Below are positions 1 to 9,633 of a stretch of DNA of 64,000 bases, one piece after another. The notes below the pieces were generated by a model. The model did not search any database, was not told the DNA's origin, and worked only from the letters and a program-made list of their open reading frames with translations. Source of the stretch: Cognataquiflexum rubidum. Its GTDB lineage: Bacteria; Bacteroidota; Bacteroidia; Cytophagales; Cyclobacteriaceae. The position numbers were made by a program, and so were the translations under genes. The stretch covers positions 62,001 to 126,000 of the forward strand of contig NZ_JAKZAL010000001.1 of assembly GCF_022538115.1 (NCBI RefSeq), read 5' to 3'. The number at the start of each line of letters is the position of its first letter. The stretch's first letter is position 1.

Positions 1-569
1 AGCCATTCGATCAGTTTTTGAGAGAGCGATTGTTTGAGCCTTTGGGCATGCAGGATACCTGGTTTTACTTACCTGAGGCAAAATCGTCAAGATTGGTTAC
101 CATCCACCGCAAAGCCAATGGCAAATGGGAAGGTTTTCCGACCACTTTCTATGACCCCAATTACCCAATCACAGGTGCAAAAAAATTCTTCTCGGGAGGG
201 GCAGGACTTTCGAGCACGGCAAAAGATTACGCTACTTTCCTTCAGATGTACCTCAATGGCGGCGAACTTAACGGTGTCAGGATCCTCAGCCGAACAACCA
301 TCGAAACAATGATGCAAATCCAAATAGAAAATTTTTGGGGCGGCAGAAAGCATTACGGGTTGGCATTTGGGGTGGTCAATGAGAAAGGAATCGCAGAAGG
401 AGGTGAAGGAAGTGTGGGAACATTCGATTGGGGAGGCTATTTCAATACCCAATACTTTGCCGATCCGGAGGAAAAAATCATCGGCATCCTCATGAAACAA
501 ACCCAACAAATCAGCGAGGAAACAGGCTGGAAATTCCGTCAGATGGTATTCACTTTGGTGGATGATTGA
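1..569 (+). CDS. Serine hydrolase, beta-lactamase/EstB-like family (C-terminal part)
   Basis: The reading frame is open from the left edge (codons start at base 3, PFDQFLRERLF...), so the gene begins outside the window and the TTG at 18 is not a true start. The visible part is the C-terminal half of a class C beta-lactamase-type serine hydrolase. 'FEPLGMQDTWF' is the typical family segment, 'SGGAGLSSTAKDYATFL' follows, and the end 'GGYFNTQYFADPEEKIIGI' is where this family has its Gly-rich third motif. The catalytic SxxK and YxN motifs lie upstream of the window, so activity cannot be judged. Such proteins in Bacteroidota are usually secreted esterases or peptidases rather than resistance enzymes. 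Family call is firm; substrate unknown. Confidence 0.85.
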   Translation, partial: PFDQFLRERLFEPLGMQDTWFYLPEAKSSRLVTIHRKANGKWEGFPTTFYDPNYPITGAKKFFSGGAGLSSTAKDYATFLQMYLNGGELNGVRILSRTTIETMMQIQIENFWGGRKHYGLAFGVVNEKGIAEGGEGSVGTFDWGGYFNTQYFADPEEKIIGILMKQTQQISEETGWKFRQMVFTLVDD

Positions 570-674
570 GGGATAGTTTGACAGTCCACAGACGACTGTC
601 CACTGTGGTTTCTATTGAATTTCAGAGTTTGTTTGGTGAGGTTTAAATTGAAAATTCTAAAAAGAAGAATAGAA

Positions 675-701
675 AGTCAGGTGAGAACCTGGCTTTTTTA
701 T
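675..701 (+). terminator. Rho-independent terminator of the serine hydrolase gene
   Basis: The arms agtcaggt and aacctggct form an 8-9 bp stem with G-T pairs and a short loop, followed by a run of T. It lies about 105 bases after the stop codon. Confidence 0.6.
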
Positions 702-810
702 TTTGTCAAAATCTGTGATTATTCTTCAAAGGCTCTTGATCTCTCATACAAATTGAACTGAGGCCGACTTGAAGGGCATGTGAAACTCTAACATTCAAAT
801 TGACTGAAAA

Positions 811-839
811 AAGAAAGCCCATTTTTTATGGGCTTTCTT
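811..839. terminator. Bidirectional terminator between convergent genes
   Basis: The arms aagaaagccca and tgggctttctt pair perfectly over 11 bp around a T-rich loop. The A/T flanks allow it to act for the minus-strand gene that ends at 895 as well as for the plus strand. Confidence 0.75.
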
Positions 840-894
840 AAATAACAAAGACTACTTCAGTGGAAATGTAGTCTTCCTGTCAGGAGAAATAAAA

Positions 895-1689
895 TTAATT
901 AACCACTTTGACGATCCGATATATTACCTGACTTCTTGGAGCTGTTTCCAATTTATTGATTTCAGACATACCTTCATTAAGACTTTCGGGAACAACGACT
1001 TGGGAATCCCATGTAGGTATCAGTGCTTCTTTCAATGTTGGATAAAGATCATAGGAGACTGAATTAAAATTCATTTTATTGGAATGAGGAGAAAGAACAA
1101 CAGCATTTCCCCATCCTCGCATGCTGGTTTGCTTTTTGTCCATGACTGTTTTAATGAACGGTGCCCAATGTTTATTTTCCAGATCAACGAACGCATTAGG
1201 ATCCGACGAATTGTGATAGATCATATTAATAAATCTGTACTCTTCGTCTGCTACTACACCGGTCGCTTCCTGCCAACCGGCATCCCGAAGAAATAAAACG
1301 CTCGTAGTAGTGCTAATGGAATTGGTCTCCATCTTATCCATAGTTACATTCGGAAATGCTGTTGTGATATTAGCCCAGATTTCGTTCATCGCGTCTATGT
1401 TCCTGTACGTATTTATAAAAAGAAAATTCGAAGAATTTTCCATATCATAACCACCCACTTTTTCTAGGAGTGCCCAGAATGTGATATTACCTTTCGGTAT
1501 TTCTTTGCGCAACATTTCAGCCCAATACGTAGTCTCTCTTTTGATAAACTCTTCACGTTTGTCATCAGGTACCTTGCGATACATGTAAACCGTAATTCCA
1601 GGGTCAGGTGTGGCTGTAGCCGTTGACTGTGCATGGACAGTCACCCCGACAATAATTACTACAATCAGTGTTAACAAAATCTGTTTCAT
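895..1689 (-). CDS. Secreted protein of unknown function with internal duplication
   Basis: This 264-residue protein has a clear signal peptide (MKQILLTLIVVIIVGVTVHAQ). I do not recognise a named family. The two halves look alike: residues about 35-115 (EFIKRETTYWAEMLRKEI ... NFLFINTYRNIDAM) line up with about 148-230 (AFVDLENKHWAPFIKTVM ... NFNSVSYDLYPTLKEA), sharing the helix with a conserved W and a following beta segment. This suggests two copies of a small alpha/beta (dimeric ferredoxin-like or NIPSNAP-like) module in one chain. The gene stands alone, bounded by a terminator downstream and an AT-rich region upstream. It is probably periplasmic. Function cannot be deduced from its neighbours. 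Confidence 0.8.
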   Translation of the reverse strand: MKQILLTLIVVIIVGVTVHAQSTATATPDPGITVYMYRKVPDDKREEFIKRETTYWAEMLRKEIPKGNITFWALLEKVGGYDMENSSNFLFINTYRNIDAMNEIWANITTAFPNVTMDKMETNSISTTTSVLFLRDAGWQEATGVVADEEYRFINMIYHNSSDPNAFVDLENKHWAPFIKTVMDKKQTSMRGWGNAVVLSPHSNKMNFNSVSYDLYPTLKEALIPTWDSQVVVPESLNEGMSEINKLETAPRSQVIYRIVKVVN

Positions 1690-2133
1690 AAAATTTTGGT
1701 TTAAGATTATTTTGGTTAAATGAAAAATTTCAAAATAATATAATGTAAAAAATTTTATTTAACAAATATTAAATGTTTAAATATGAATTTTTCAGTATTT
1801 TAATGACATTGATCATACTTTTATTAATGAAAATAGTGGTGAAAATTTCAAAATACAATCTTCATGATAAAAACATCTGTCCATTAATGACTTAGCCCTA
1901 AAATCTTCATTGAATAGAATGTAATAAGTATCATTGCTAAGGACAAAAAATTCAACACCTATCTTCTATGACATTACTAAAAAAGTAAGCATCAGTTAAC
2001 GATCATGCTTTTTCCGCATTCACTTAAAGTGATTCAAATAAAAATTCCCGCAGTTCCCGAATCCAATTTTTAGATCCGGGAACTGCGGGAAATTGTGTTT
2101 TTAGATGGTGCTTAGGATGGAATTATTTTCACA
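1690..2133. other. AT-rich intergenic region
   Basis: These 444 bases are very AT-rich and carry no convincing ORF. They contain the promoter region of the minus-strand gene at 895-1689 and, at 2045-2092, the terminator of the T9SS operon. Nothing else was identified. Confidence 0.6.
2045..2092 (-). terminator. Strong terminator of the T9SS operon
   Basis: The arms ttcccgcagttcccg and cgggaactgcgggaa pair perfectly over 15 bp. On the minus strand the stem is followed by T residues (complement of aaaa at 2041-2044 and further A-rich sequence). It lies about 40 bases downstream of the OmpA-family gene that ends at 2134. Confidence 0.85.
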
Positions 2134-4500
2134 TCAATAAGCCAAAATCCAGATTGTCTCGTCATTGAATTCTTTTCTGAACCTGTTTACATTCCTTGCG
2201 GCTTCTTCCATGCTTGGATACACTGCCACTGAAAGTCTGTAATTGGAAGTTCCGTCTGTTGGCGGTACCACGTTGACTTTGTAGGTGCCGGAAAGTTCCT
2301 TGGCTCTCAAACTTGCCATATACTCTGTCTGCCAGCTTTCGATGATGATATAATGGTTATAACTTCCTGATGGCGCGACAGTATAAGCCCCTTCGATGGT
2401 AGGATCAATTTCCTCATCTTCCACTTCAGAAACGACCACTTCTACATTGACCGGTACAGCTTGAAGTTCAGGAACGGCCAGGGTCTCAATCCTTTCTTTT
2501 TGGTCCGGATCTTCAAATTTGAAAGATTCATAAGGAAGGTTCTTTTCAAAAGAAGCGAGGTTCATGATGACAAATTCCGTCCTTCTGTTTCTTTGGTGTT
2601 CCTCTTCGTCGCATTCCACTACATCCACACAGTCATTGACCAACCTTGATTCTCCCATTCCCTCAGACCTTACCCTACGGGAAGCAATCCCTTCAGTATT
2701 CAGGTAATTTATTACTGAAAGACCTCTTGTTTCTGATAGCTTGACATTGTATTCTGCCTTACCTCTGGAATCTGTGTGGGAATACATCTGAAGTCTAAAC
2801 TGCGGATTGTCACGCATCACTTCAATGATTTTCCTCAGCTCTACGGAAGCATCTGACCTGATGGCTGCACTGTTGTAGTCATAATAGATATCAAAAATCC
2901 TGATGCCTTTGTCGAAGGATACTTTCTCGGAAAATACATTCAGATCCAGTTTGTTGTTTTGGTTTGGCTTGGTCGAAAATCCTTCTTTCACCTGATTGAA
3001 ATAGCCTGAAGTTACGGTTTCAATGGTGTAAGTATTGTTGAGTGGTAAAAAGAAAGTAAACCTTCCTTCGTCATCACTCACGACTGAGGTATTCACACCT
3101 GAGGCAGTATCTGTAAGGGTCACAACCGTATTTTGGATTGGGGTCCCCGTTTCTTTGTCTTTGACAACTCCGGTTACGGTAAAGAACTCATCTTCCAATT
3201 GTTCTACAAAATAAATATCATCCAAACCTACACTTCCATTCCTATCGGAGGTAAGGAAAACCTGCCCATTGTTGGATTTGTCCTTGAAAAAGAAGAAATC
3301 ATCTTTATTGGAATTGAATGGGACACCGAGGTTTTCGGGAGTAGAAAATGAGGTCCCCACCATATTGGACTTATAAATATCCAATCCTCCCAATCCTCCC
3401 AATCCTTCGGAAGAAAAGTAAAAGATGTCATCATAAATAAACGGTGACCTGTCATTGCCAAAGGTGTTGATGTCTTTTCCAAGGTTGACGGCGTTGGTCC
3501 ATTTGTCATTTCCCAAATAATCCTGATAATAAATATCACTTCCTCCAAAACCGCCGGGCATATTGGAGGAGAAGTACAATCTCTTTTTGCTTTCATCCCA
3601 AAAAGGATCAGCGACACCATATTTCAAATTGGAATTAATGCTAAGCGACTTGGCTTCACCAAATGTTCCGTCTGCCTTCTTTTCCTTGTATAGTATTTCA
3701 GGGTATAGGGTCAATCCAAACTTCCTTCCTTCCCGCTTGTTGGTTTCGTTTCCCGCTTCGGTCACGGTATAAAACATCATGCTACCCGACTTATGGATCG
3801 GGCCGATATGGTTTTCATTTTGGAAAACTTTGGAAGAAACTATATTTTCCAAGTCATCATTGGTTTTATTCAAATTGGCTTCATATACTGTTAGGAAGCC
3901 ATTGCCGGTCCAGCCATACCTTTGGTTATCAGTCAGTCCAACTGCCCCTTTTTTGTCAGACAGCCTATCTGAACTGAAGAAAATCACTCCTTCGTCTATT
4001 GTAAGACCAAATTCCGAATAGGTTGTATTCAGGGATTTTAGGGGTTTGATCTGGTATTTTGTTGGGGTGTTCAAAATCTCTTTTGCCTCACCTGCGGATT
4101 TGCGCAGCATCATCCATTTTGGTTGTTTGCTTACTTCACCGTCTTTGAGGATCATCTTGTCGAGGATCTTGGCAGACTCGTCAAATTTGGAATTGGCGAT
4201 CAGTGATTCGGCATATTGGTAGGAATCCTCTGTAGTCAGTTCGTCCTTGTCTTCCAAAAACCTGTACCAGGCCGCTGCTTTGCCAAAGTCCCTCATTTTG
4301 TAATTGGAATAGGCAAGACCGCGGGCGGTTTCACTGTCTTCCTTTTTTTCCCAAGCTTCTCCAAATTCATAAGAAGCATCCTTGAAATTGAATAATTCCA
4401 GCTGTTGGTTAGCCCTTTTGATACTACTGTTGTATGAAGAGCAGGAGGTCCCAACCATAATCGGGACTAAAAATAGGAGGTGTATGTATCGTTTATTCAT
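2134..4500 (-). CDS. PorE-like OmpA-family outer-membrane lipoprotein
   Basis: This 788-residue lipoprotein (lipobox VGTSC, Cys20) shows TPR-like helices (about 25-130), a PD40/TolB-type propeller (about 165-435; repeated 'FFSSD', 'YFSSN', 'YFSSEG'), a carboxypeptidase-regulatory-like domain (about 438-530) and an OmpA C-terminal peptidoglycan-binding domain (about 535-645; DIYYDYNSAAIRSDAS, SHTDSRG, LSETRG, RRTEFVI). This order matches PorE of the type IX secretion system, which ties secretion components to peptidoglycan. The last 75 residues (YNHYIIIESWQTEYMAS ... RLSVAVYPSMEEA) look like a SPOR domain, which PorE is not usually described as having. It is the last gene of a three-gene operon, 11 bases after the PorP/SprF gene. 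It could be a paralogue serving the adjacent surface protein rather than the core PorE. Confidence 0.85.
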   Translation of the reverse strand: MNKRYIHLLFLVPIMVGTSCSSYNSSIKRANQQLELFNFKDASYEFGEAWEKKEDSETARGLAYSNYKMRDFGKAAAWYRFLEDKDELTTEDSYQYAESLIANSKFDESAKILDKMILKDGEVSKQPKWMMLRKSAGEAKEILNTPTKYQIKPLKSLNTTYSEFGLTIDEGVIFFSSDRLSDKKGAVGLTDNQRYGWTGNGFLTVYEANLNKTNDDLENIVSSKVFQNENHIGPIHKSGSMMFYTVTEAGNETNKREGRKFGLTLYPEILYKEKKADGTFGEAKSLSINSNLKYGVADPFWDESKKRLYFSSNMPGGFGGSDIYYQDYLGNDKWTNAVNLGKDINTFGNDRSPFIYDDIFYFSSEGLGGLGGLDIYKSNMVGTSFSTPENLGVPFNSNKDDFFFFKDKSNNGQVFLTSDRNGSVGLDDIYFVEQLEDEFFTVTGVVKDKETGTPIQNTVVTLTDTASGVNTSVVSDDEGRFTFFLPLNNTYTIETVTSGYFNQVKEGFSTKPNQNNKLDLNVFSEKVSFDKGIRIFDIYYDYNSAAIRSDASVELRKIIEVMRDNPQFRLQMYSHTDSRGKAEYNVKLSETRGLSVINYLNTEGIASRRVRSEGMGESRLVNDCVDVVECDEEEHQRNRRTEFVIMNLASFEKNLPYESFKFEDPDQKERIETLAVPELQAVPVNVEVVVSEVEDEEIDPTIEGAYTVAPSGSYNHYIIIESWQTEYMASLRAKELSGTYKVNVVPPTDGTSNYRLSVAVYPSMEEAARNVNRFRKEFNDETIWILAY

Positions 4501-4511
4501 TGTATTGGTAT

Positions 4512-5474
4512 TTAAAAATGTCTGGGAGAGACCACCCTGACACGGTTTGGTGCTAGCATGTACCCTATAGAAATATCATGGGTGGAGAAGTTTCGGACAT
4601 CAAAGCCTGAAATATTATGATCATATGCGTAGCCTACCCTGAGTCCGTTTTTTACAAAAAACTCAAATAATAAAACTACAGCTGTTCCTTTTTTCAAATT
4701 GTCAGAAGTTGCCCTGTTGGCGTAATCCAAAGCAGTCCTGTAAGTGGTACCGAACCACAACTTTTCCTTGTAAACCATGGATGCAGTCAAGTCAAGCCTT
4801 GCGGGTGCATTGAAATCCTCAATCATCATGAAAGTTGGGCGGAACGCAATATCAGGAGATAATTCTACTAATCCACCACCTGTAAGGTAAAAATGCGTTC
4901 TTGGATCCATGAAGATATCCGTGTTTTCAGATTGATTCATAGGAGAAATCATGTTGTCTACCGCCATCCCAAAAAACTTGCTGTCATCGTAATAGAACAT
5001 TCCCAATTTGAGATCCGGATAGGAAACCTGGTTTTTTACCGCGGGGATGCTGGGGTCATTGGGGTTGCTTGTTGAGAGTGCCAATCCGTCAATCATTGAA
5101 TTGATCAACCCTATTCCCATCCCAAAACTCAGGTAACTTGACTGTGCAATATGGAGGTGGTAAGCAATGTTACCATAGACAGCATTGGTACGCTGTGCAC
5201 CGATTTTGTCCGAAACACCGACAATCCCCACTCCGATCCTGGACTCAGGCAGATAACCATCTGCACCGATAGCAAATGTCTCCGGGCTTCCTTCGACGCC
5301 TGTCCATTGCTTTCGATAATAAGTCTGAAGGTAAAGCTGCTCCTTATATCCTGTGTAAGCAGGATTGATAAACAGTGGATTGAACATGTATTGGCTAAAC
5401 TGAGGTACCTGCTGACCAAAAAGATCTTGGGAAAGCAGCAGCCCAAAGAAAAATAGAATGGATAATTTTTTCAT
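4512..5474 (-). CDS. PorP/SprF family type IX secretion-associated outer-membrane protein
   Basis: This 320-residue protein has a signal peptide ending FGQ. The N-terminal 'QFSQYMFNPLFINPAYTG' is the hallmark of the PorP/SprF family, and alternating beta strands run to the end as in a small outer-membrane barrel. SprF-type proteins are known to be needed for export or surface attachment of a specific adjacent type B-CTD protein such as SprB. Here the gene sits 4 bases after a giant type B-CTD protein and 11 bases before an OmpA-family lipoprotein, so it is inferred to serve the giant protein. Length is normal for the family. Confidence 0.93.
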   Translation of the reverse strand: MKKLSILFFFGLLLSQDLFGQQVPQFSQYMFNPLFINPAYTGYKEQLYLQTYYRKQWTGVEGSPETFAIGADGYLPESRIGVGIVGVSDKIGAQRTNAVYGNIAYHLHIAQSSYLSFGMGIGLINSMIDGLALSTSNPNDPSIPAVKNQVSYPDLKLGMFYYDDSKFFGMAVDNMISPMNQSENTDIFMDPRTHFYLTGGGLVELSPDIAFRPTFMMIEDFNAPARLDLTASMVYKEKLWFGTTYRTALDYANRATSDNLKKGTAVVLLFEFFVKNGLRVGYAYDHNISGFDVRNFSTHDISIGYMLAPNRVRVVSPRHF

Positions 5475-5478
5475 AATT

Positions 5479-8400
5479 CTACTTGATTACGGTCAGATAA
5501 CCGGTGAACACTTCCTCTTTGCCATCTTGTGTGGTTAGGGTCAGTTGGTAGAAGTAAGTCCCCTCACCCACACCTTGCCCATTCCAATCATTCTGGTAAT
5601 TGCTTGCTCTGAAAATTTCAACACCCCAACGGTTGACGATGACAAGTCTGTTGTTTGGATATATATCCAAAAGACCTTTGACTATCCATTCCTCATTGAT
5701 GCCATCGCCATTTGGAGAGAAAGCATTTGGAATCGAAAACTCCATCTGTCGGTGTGAAACCGTGGCGGTATTGTCCACAGGATTGGAGTCTTTCTCATTG
5801 GAAACGACCTGGGCGATATTGGTGATATCAGCGATGGACTCCGCAGTGACTTCTATCTCCAAAGTGACGATTTCACCCGGAAGGATTTCATCGATTTCAA
5901 GGATGACGGCATTTTCTGCAATATCGAAGCTTACCTCTCCGATCGAGGCTGTTGCACTTTTGTATTTGACTCCTACAGGCAAAGTATCGCTGAGAATGAC
6001 CACAGTGGCCTTGGTGTCACTCAGGTTTTCAACAGTAAGTTTGTATTTGAAAGTACTTCCCTTGGCGACAATGTTGGATGAAACTTCTTTGATCAGCTTC
6101 AGGTCTACCTGATTCACTGAGAGTGCAGGGGAAGCAGCTTCTACGTCATCAAAGTTGGTACCTGACACCAATACTTCATTGACAACCGAACCTTCTTCCA
6201 AAGTCACCATCACGGAGATGGTCAAAGTGAGTGATTGATCCGGAGTAATAATCGGAATATTCCAAGTAACGATATTGTCTACAATCACCCCAAGATTGGA
6301 GGCTTCCATCGGGATCAGCCCATCAGGCAAGGTATCGGTAACTACTATATTTTTTGCATCGAATTCACCATTATTGGTAATTACGATAGAGTATTCAATA
6401 ATTTCTCCCGGTGAAGCAGAAGGCACTGAAGCACTTTTGGTAACAGCCACCTCGGTATCTTCCAAAGAATTGTTTATCGTGACCAGACTCGGAGCAGAAA
6501 CCTTAGGCCCTGCCGGGTCTGTAGGGGAAGTCGCCGTAGCGACATTGCTGATAACCTGACCATCAAGCAAACTTTCAAGCGCTTTTACTGTCAATGTTAA
6601 ATCAGTTTTTTGACCGGAGTTAATGGTAGGAATAGTCCAAGAAACTGTTCCTGCTGCATGGGTGCCTCCATTATCAGCACTGACGAATGTCGTTTCAACA
6701 GGCAGCACATCGGTGACCGCCACATTTCTGGCGGTACTTGGACCATTATTGGTCACTGAAATGGTATAGACGATTTCTCCGCCTGCCAATACTTCGGGGG
6801 CAGAAGACGACTTGGTGATGGTTAAATTTGCCAAAGTGGAAATGTTAACCTCTAGATTCGGATCTGGACTGCTTTCTACCGGATCATTAAAATCATCCGG
6901 GCTGTCTGCGATGGCGATGTTTTTGATTTTAGTTCCCGCCAAGACATCCTCCCCGACCTTCACTGCCAATACCAATGTGATGGAGTCACCCGGCGCAATT
7001 GTCCCCAATGGCCAAGTCACTGTTCCTGCCGCATGTGTACCCCCATTCCCTGTTGCGACAAAAGTAGTCCCCGCCGGTAATTGGTCAGTGACGACCACAT
7101 TGGTAGCAGGAGCATTTCCGGTATTGCTGACATTGATGGTATATACTATTTCTTCCCCTGCATTGACCGCCGTAGTATTCGGTGTTTTATTGATTTCAAG
7201 GATAGGAGAGCTGTTGTCTATTGTGACCAAACTTGGTGGCGATGTTTTTGGGCTTGCCGGATCAGATGGACTGACCACTGTCGCCACATTGGTGATCACA
7301 TTCCCATCAACCAAAGCTGCTGATGAAGTGACGGTCACCTGAAGGCTAACCTGCTCTCCGGATTTAATGATACCAATCAACCAACTGACATTTCCATTGG
7401 CAAAGACTCCACTGTTTGTAGCACTGACAAAAGTGGTCTCAGCCGGAAGGGCATCGTTTACCACCACAGCAAGCGCATCACTTGGGCCATTGTTGGTTAC
7501 ATTAATGGTATATATGATGTTTTGTCCTGAACGGATAGTAGGCCTATCTGCGGCTTTGGAAATTACTAAATTGGATAAATTCTGAATAACCACCTCGAGA
7601 GTTGGATCATTGCTGCTTAAGACCGGCCCTGCAAGGTTTTCGGGGCTATTGGCTGTCGCTATGTTTCTAATCCTAGTGCCTGCAGGTGTACTTGGATCTA
7701 CTTTTACTACCAATACAAGGTTAATCGAATTTCCTGCCTGCAATGCACCCAAATTCCATGTAACCAGATTTGAGGCAAATGTTCCTCCATTGTCCGCTGA
7801 TACGAAAGTCGTATTTGCAGGAAGGGGATCTGTAACGATCAGGTTGTTTGCCGGAGCATTTCCTGTATTATTGATCGTGATGGTGTAGGTGATGTTTTCC
7901 CCTGCATTTGCGGTAAAGGCTCCCGGGAGTTTGGTGATGCCAAGAACCGGAGCAATGACTTCTACCGTGACAATACTTGGAGGGGAATTGACAATATTTG
8001 TTGGATCCTGGGTACTAACCGCAGAAGCAATATTAGAAAGCTGAGTACCGTCGGTAAGGTTTGTGGCAGCAGTAACGACAAGTGACAATTCTTCCTGTTC
8101 CCCAATGGGTAGACTGGCAATTGTCCAGGTTACTGTACCATTGGCATGGGCACCTCCATTACTGGCACTCACAAAAGTAGTCCCCGTTGGCAGGACATCT
8201 GTCACGGTTACATTCGTGGCATTGGCAGTGCCAAGGTTAGAAACAGTAATTGTATAAGTAATATCGTTTCCTGGATTGACTTTGGGAGCCGCCGCCAATT
8301 TGGAAACCGTCAGTTCCGGCAATGAAACTACTGTTACCTCATTATCTGGATCAGGAGCGTTTAGCACCGGTGCAGCAATACTCGGACTTTGTACCGACAC

Positions 8401-9633
8401 ACCATTGATGATGACTGTTCCGTTTGGTACGGTCAACCCAACCTGAACCACAAGATTCAATGTACGGGTTATCCCCGGATCGATAGTTCCCAATGTCCAG
8501 GTCACAAGGCCGGCATTATGGGTTACAGAATTATCTGCGGAGATAAAAAATGTGCCGGTCGGCAATTGGTCTGTCACGGTCACGTTGGTGGCAGGTGCTG
8601 TTCCGGAGTTGGTGACTTGAATGGTATAGGAGATTAATTCTCCAGCAAACACGGTGGGGGCATTAGCCTTCTTTGTGATTGCCATTTCAGGTTTGACTTC
8701 TTCGACAATGACCTGACTTGGAGTTGAAATTTTTGGTGTAGCCGGATCAGAAGGACTGACAACAGTTGCTGTATTGGTAATAACTTCGCCACCTACGAAA
8801 CTTCCGGTCACCCGGACTACAAGCTGAATAACCAAGGTTTGACCAGGCGAAAGAAGCCCTATGGACCAATTGACTGTGCCATTGGAATGGGTTCCTCCCC
8901 TGTCGGTAGAGACAAAGGTTGTTCCCGTCGGCAGTACATCCGAAATGTTGACTCCGGTAGCAAAGGCATTTCCCGTGTTAGAAACCGAAATCGTATAAGT
9001 GATATTATCTCCCAATCTCACTCGGGATTTATCAGCTATCTTGTTGATGCCCAAAATCGGTAAAATTCCTTTAAGGACAGTTACATCAGCATTGTTGGAA
9101 GTCTTTGGTGAAGCCGGGTCATCAGGGCTTGATGCCTGTGCTACGTTGGTGAGTTTTGTTCCTTCTACCACTCCAAGATTTACCAGAACCCTAACTGTCA
9201 GCACTTCTGTCTGTCCGGCAGCGATGGTTGGGAATTGCCAGGTCACGGTCCCTGTTTGGAAAACACCTCCATTGGTAGCAGACACAAAAGAAGTTCCTAC
9301 CGGAAGCACGTCTGTCACGGTCACATTGGTAGCCGCATCAGGGCCACCGTTGAAAACACTTACGGTGTATAAGATTTCTCCACCAGCCTGTACAATGATA
9401 ACATTGGAAACCTTGAATACTTCAAGTCCTGCTACTGCATCGAAATTCCCTTTACTTTCCGCACTGCGTACTGTGGTGCCGGAAAGCACATCGGTTCCTG
9501 ATCCGGATTTTGTTGAAAAATCGGAAGTCCCTGCGGAAGAATGAAAAAAATCTGCTGATGCTTGCAGTTGAAACCATGAAATAAACAGGATGACAAGCAA
9601 TACAGATTGTTTGCAAAATTGCTTCATGAACAA
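5479..9633 (-). CDS. Giant DUF11-repeat surface protein with T9SS type B sorting domain
   Basis: This 1384-residue protein has an N-terminal signal peptide (start at Met1 or Met3), then ten tandem DUF11 (isopeptide/Ig-like) repeats from about residue 68 to 1290, each of the pattern 'TYTIxVxNxG ... TNVTVTDxLPxGTTFVSA ... GTVTW'. It ends in a gliding-motility-associated type B C-terminal domain ('FSIPNAFSPNGDGINEEW ... NRWGVEIF ... GTYFYQL'). Type B domains direct export through the type IX system and depend on a cognate PorP/SprF protein, which is the next gene. The repeats make a long stalk, so the likely role is a cell-surface filament or adhesin. The repeats are similar enough at DNA level to allow slippage or recombination in copy number. 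The ligand is unknown. Confidence 0.93.
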   Translation of the reverse strand: MFMKQFCKQSVLLVILFISWFQLQASADFFHSSAGTSDFSTKSGSGTDVLSGTTVRSAESKGNFDAVAGLEVFKVSNVIIVQAGGEILYTVSVFNGGPDAATNVTVTDVLPVGTSFVSATNGGVFQTGTVTWQFPTIAAGQTEVLTVRVLVNLGVVEGTKLTNVAQASSPDDPASPKTSNNADVTVLKGILPILGINKIADKSRVRLGDNITYTISVSNTGNAFATGVNISDVLPTGTTFVSTDRGGTHSNGTVNWSIGLLSPGQTLVIQLVVRVTGSFVGGEVITNTATVVSPSDPATPKISTPSQVIVEEVKPEMAITKKANAPTVFAGELISYTIQVTNSGTAPATNVTVTDQLPTGTFFISADNSVTHNAGLVTWTLGTIDPGITRTLNLVVQVGLTVPNGTVIINGVSVQSPSIAAPVLNAPDPDNEVTVVSLPELTVSKLAAAPKVNPGNDITYTITVSNLGTANATNVTVTDVLPTGTTFVSASNGGAHANGTVTWTIASLPIGEQEELSLVVTAATNLTDGTQLSNIASAVSTQDPTNIVNSPPSIVTVEVIAPVLGITKLPGAFTANAGENITYTITINNTGNAPANNLIVTDPLPANTTFVSADNGGTFASNLVTWNLGALQAGNSINLVLVVKVDPSTPAGTRIRNIATANSPENLAGPVLSSNDPTLEVVIQNLSNLVISKAADRPTIRSGQNIIYTINVTNNGPSDALAVVVNDALPAETTFVSATNSGVFANGNVSWLIGIIKSGEQVSLQVTVTSSAALVDGNVITNVATVVSPSDPASPKTSPPSLVTIDNSSPILEINKTPNTTAVNAGEEIVYTINVSNTGNAPATNVVVTDQLPAGTTFVATGNGGTHAAGTVTWPLGTIAPGDSITLVLAVKVGEDVLAGTKIKNIAIADSPDDFNDPVESSPDPNLEVNISTLANLTITKSSSAPEVLAGGEIVYTISVTNNGPSTARNVAVTDVLPVETTFVSADNGGTHAAGTVSWTIPTINSGQKTDLTLTVKALESLLDGQVISNVATATSPTDPAGPKVSAPSLVTINNSLEDTEVAVTKSASVPSASPGEIIEYSIVITNNGEFDAKNIVVTDTLPDGLIPMEASNLGVIVDNIVTWNIPIITPDQSLTLTISVMVTLEEGSVVNEVLVSGTNFDDVEAASPALSVNQVDLKLIKEVSSNIVAKGSTFKYKLTVENLSDTKATVVILSDTLPVGVKYKSATASIGEVSFDIAENAVILEIDEILPGEIVTLEIEVTAESIADITNIAQVVSNEKDSNPVDNTATVSHRQMEFSIPNAFSPNGDGINEEWIVKGLLDIYPNNRLVIVNRWGVEIFRASNYQNDWNGQGVGEGTYFYQLTLTTQDGKEEVFTGYLTVIK

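Larger units (their letters stand above)
570..894. other. Intergenic region between convergent genes
   Basis: No gene is seen in these 325 bases. They hold two hairpin terminators (listed separately) and, at 580-608, a short run of related words (agtccacagacgactgtccac) that resembles a low-complexity repeat near 60650-60680. Confidence 0.6.

Noticed and set aside
6812-9544. Several long plus-strand open frames inside the DUF11 gene
   Set aside because: They repeat with the period of the DUF11 repeats and mirror their Val/Thr/Gly-rich codons. They are shadows of the repeat protein.
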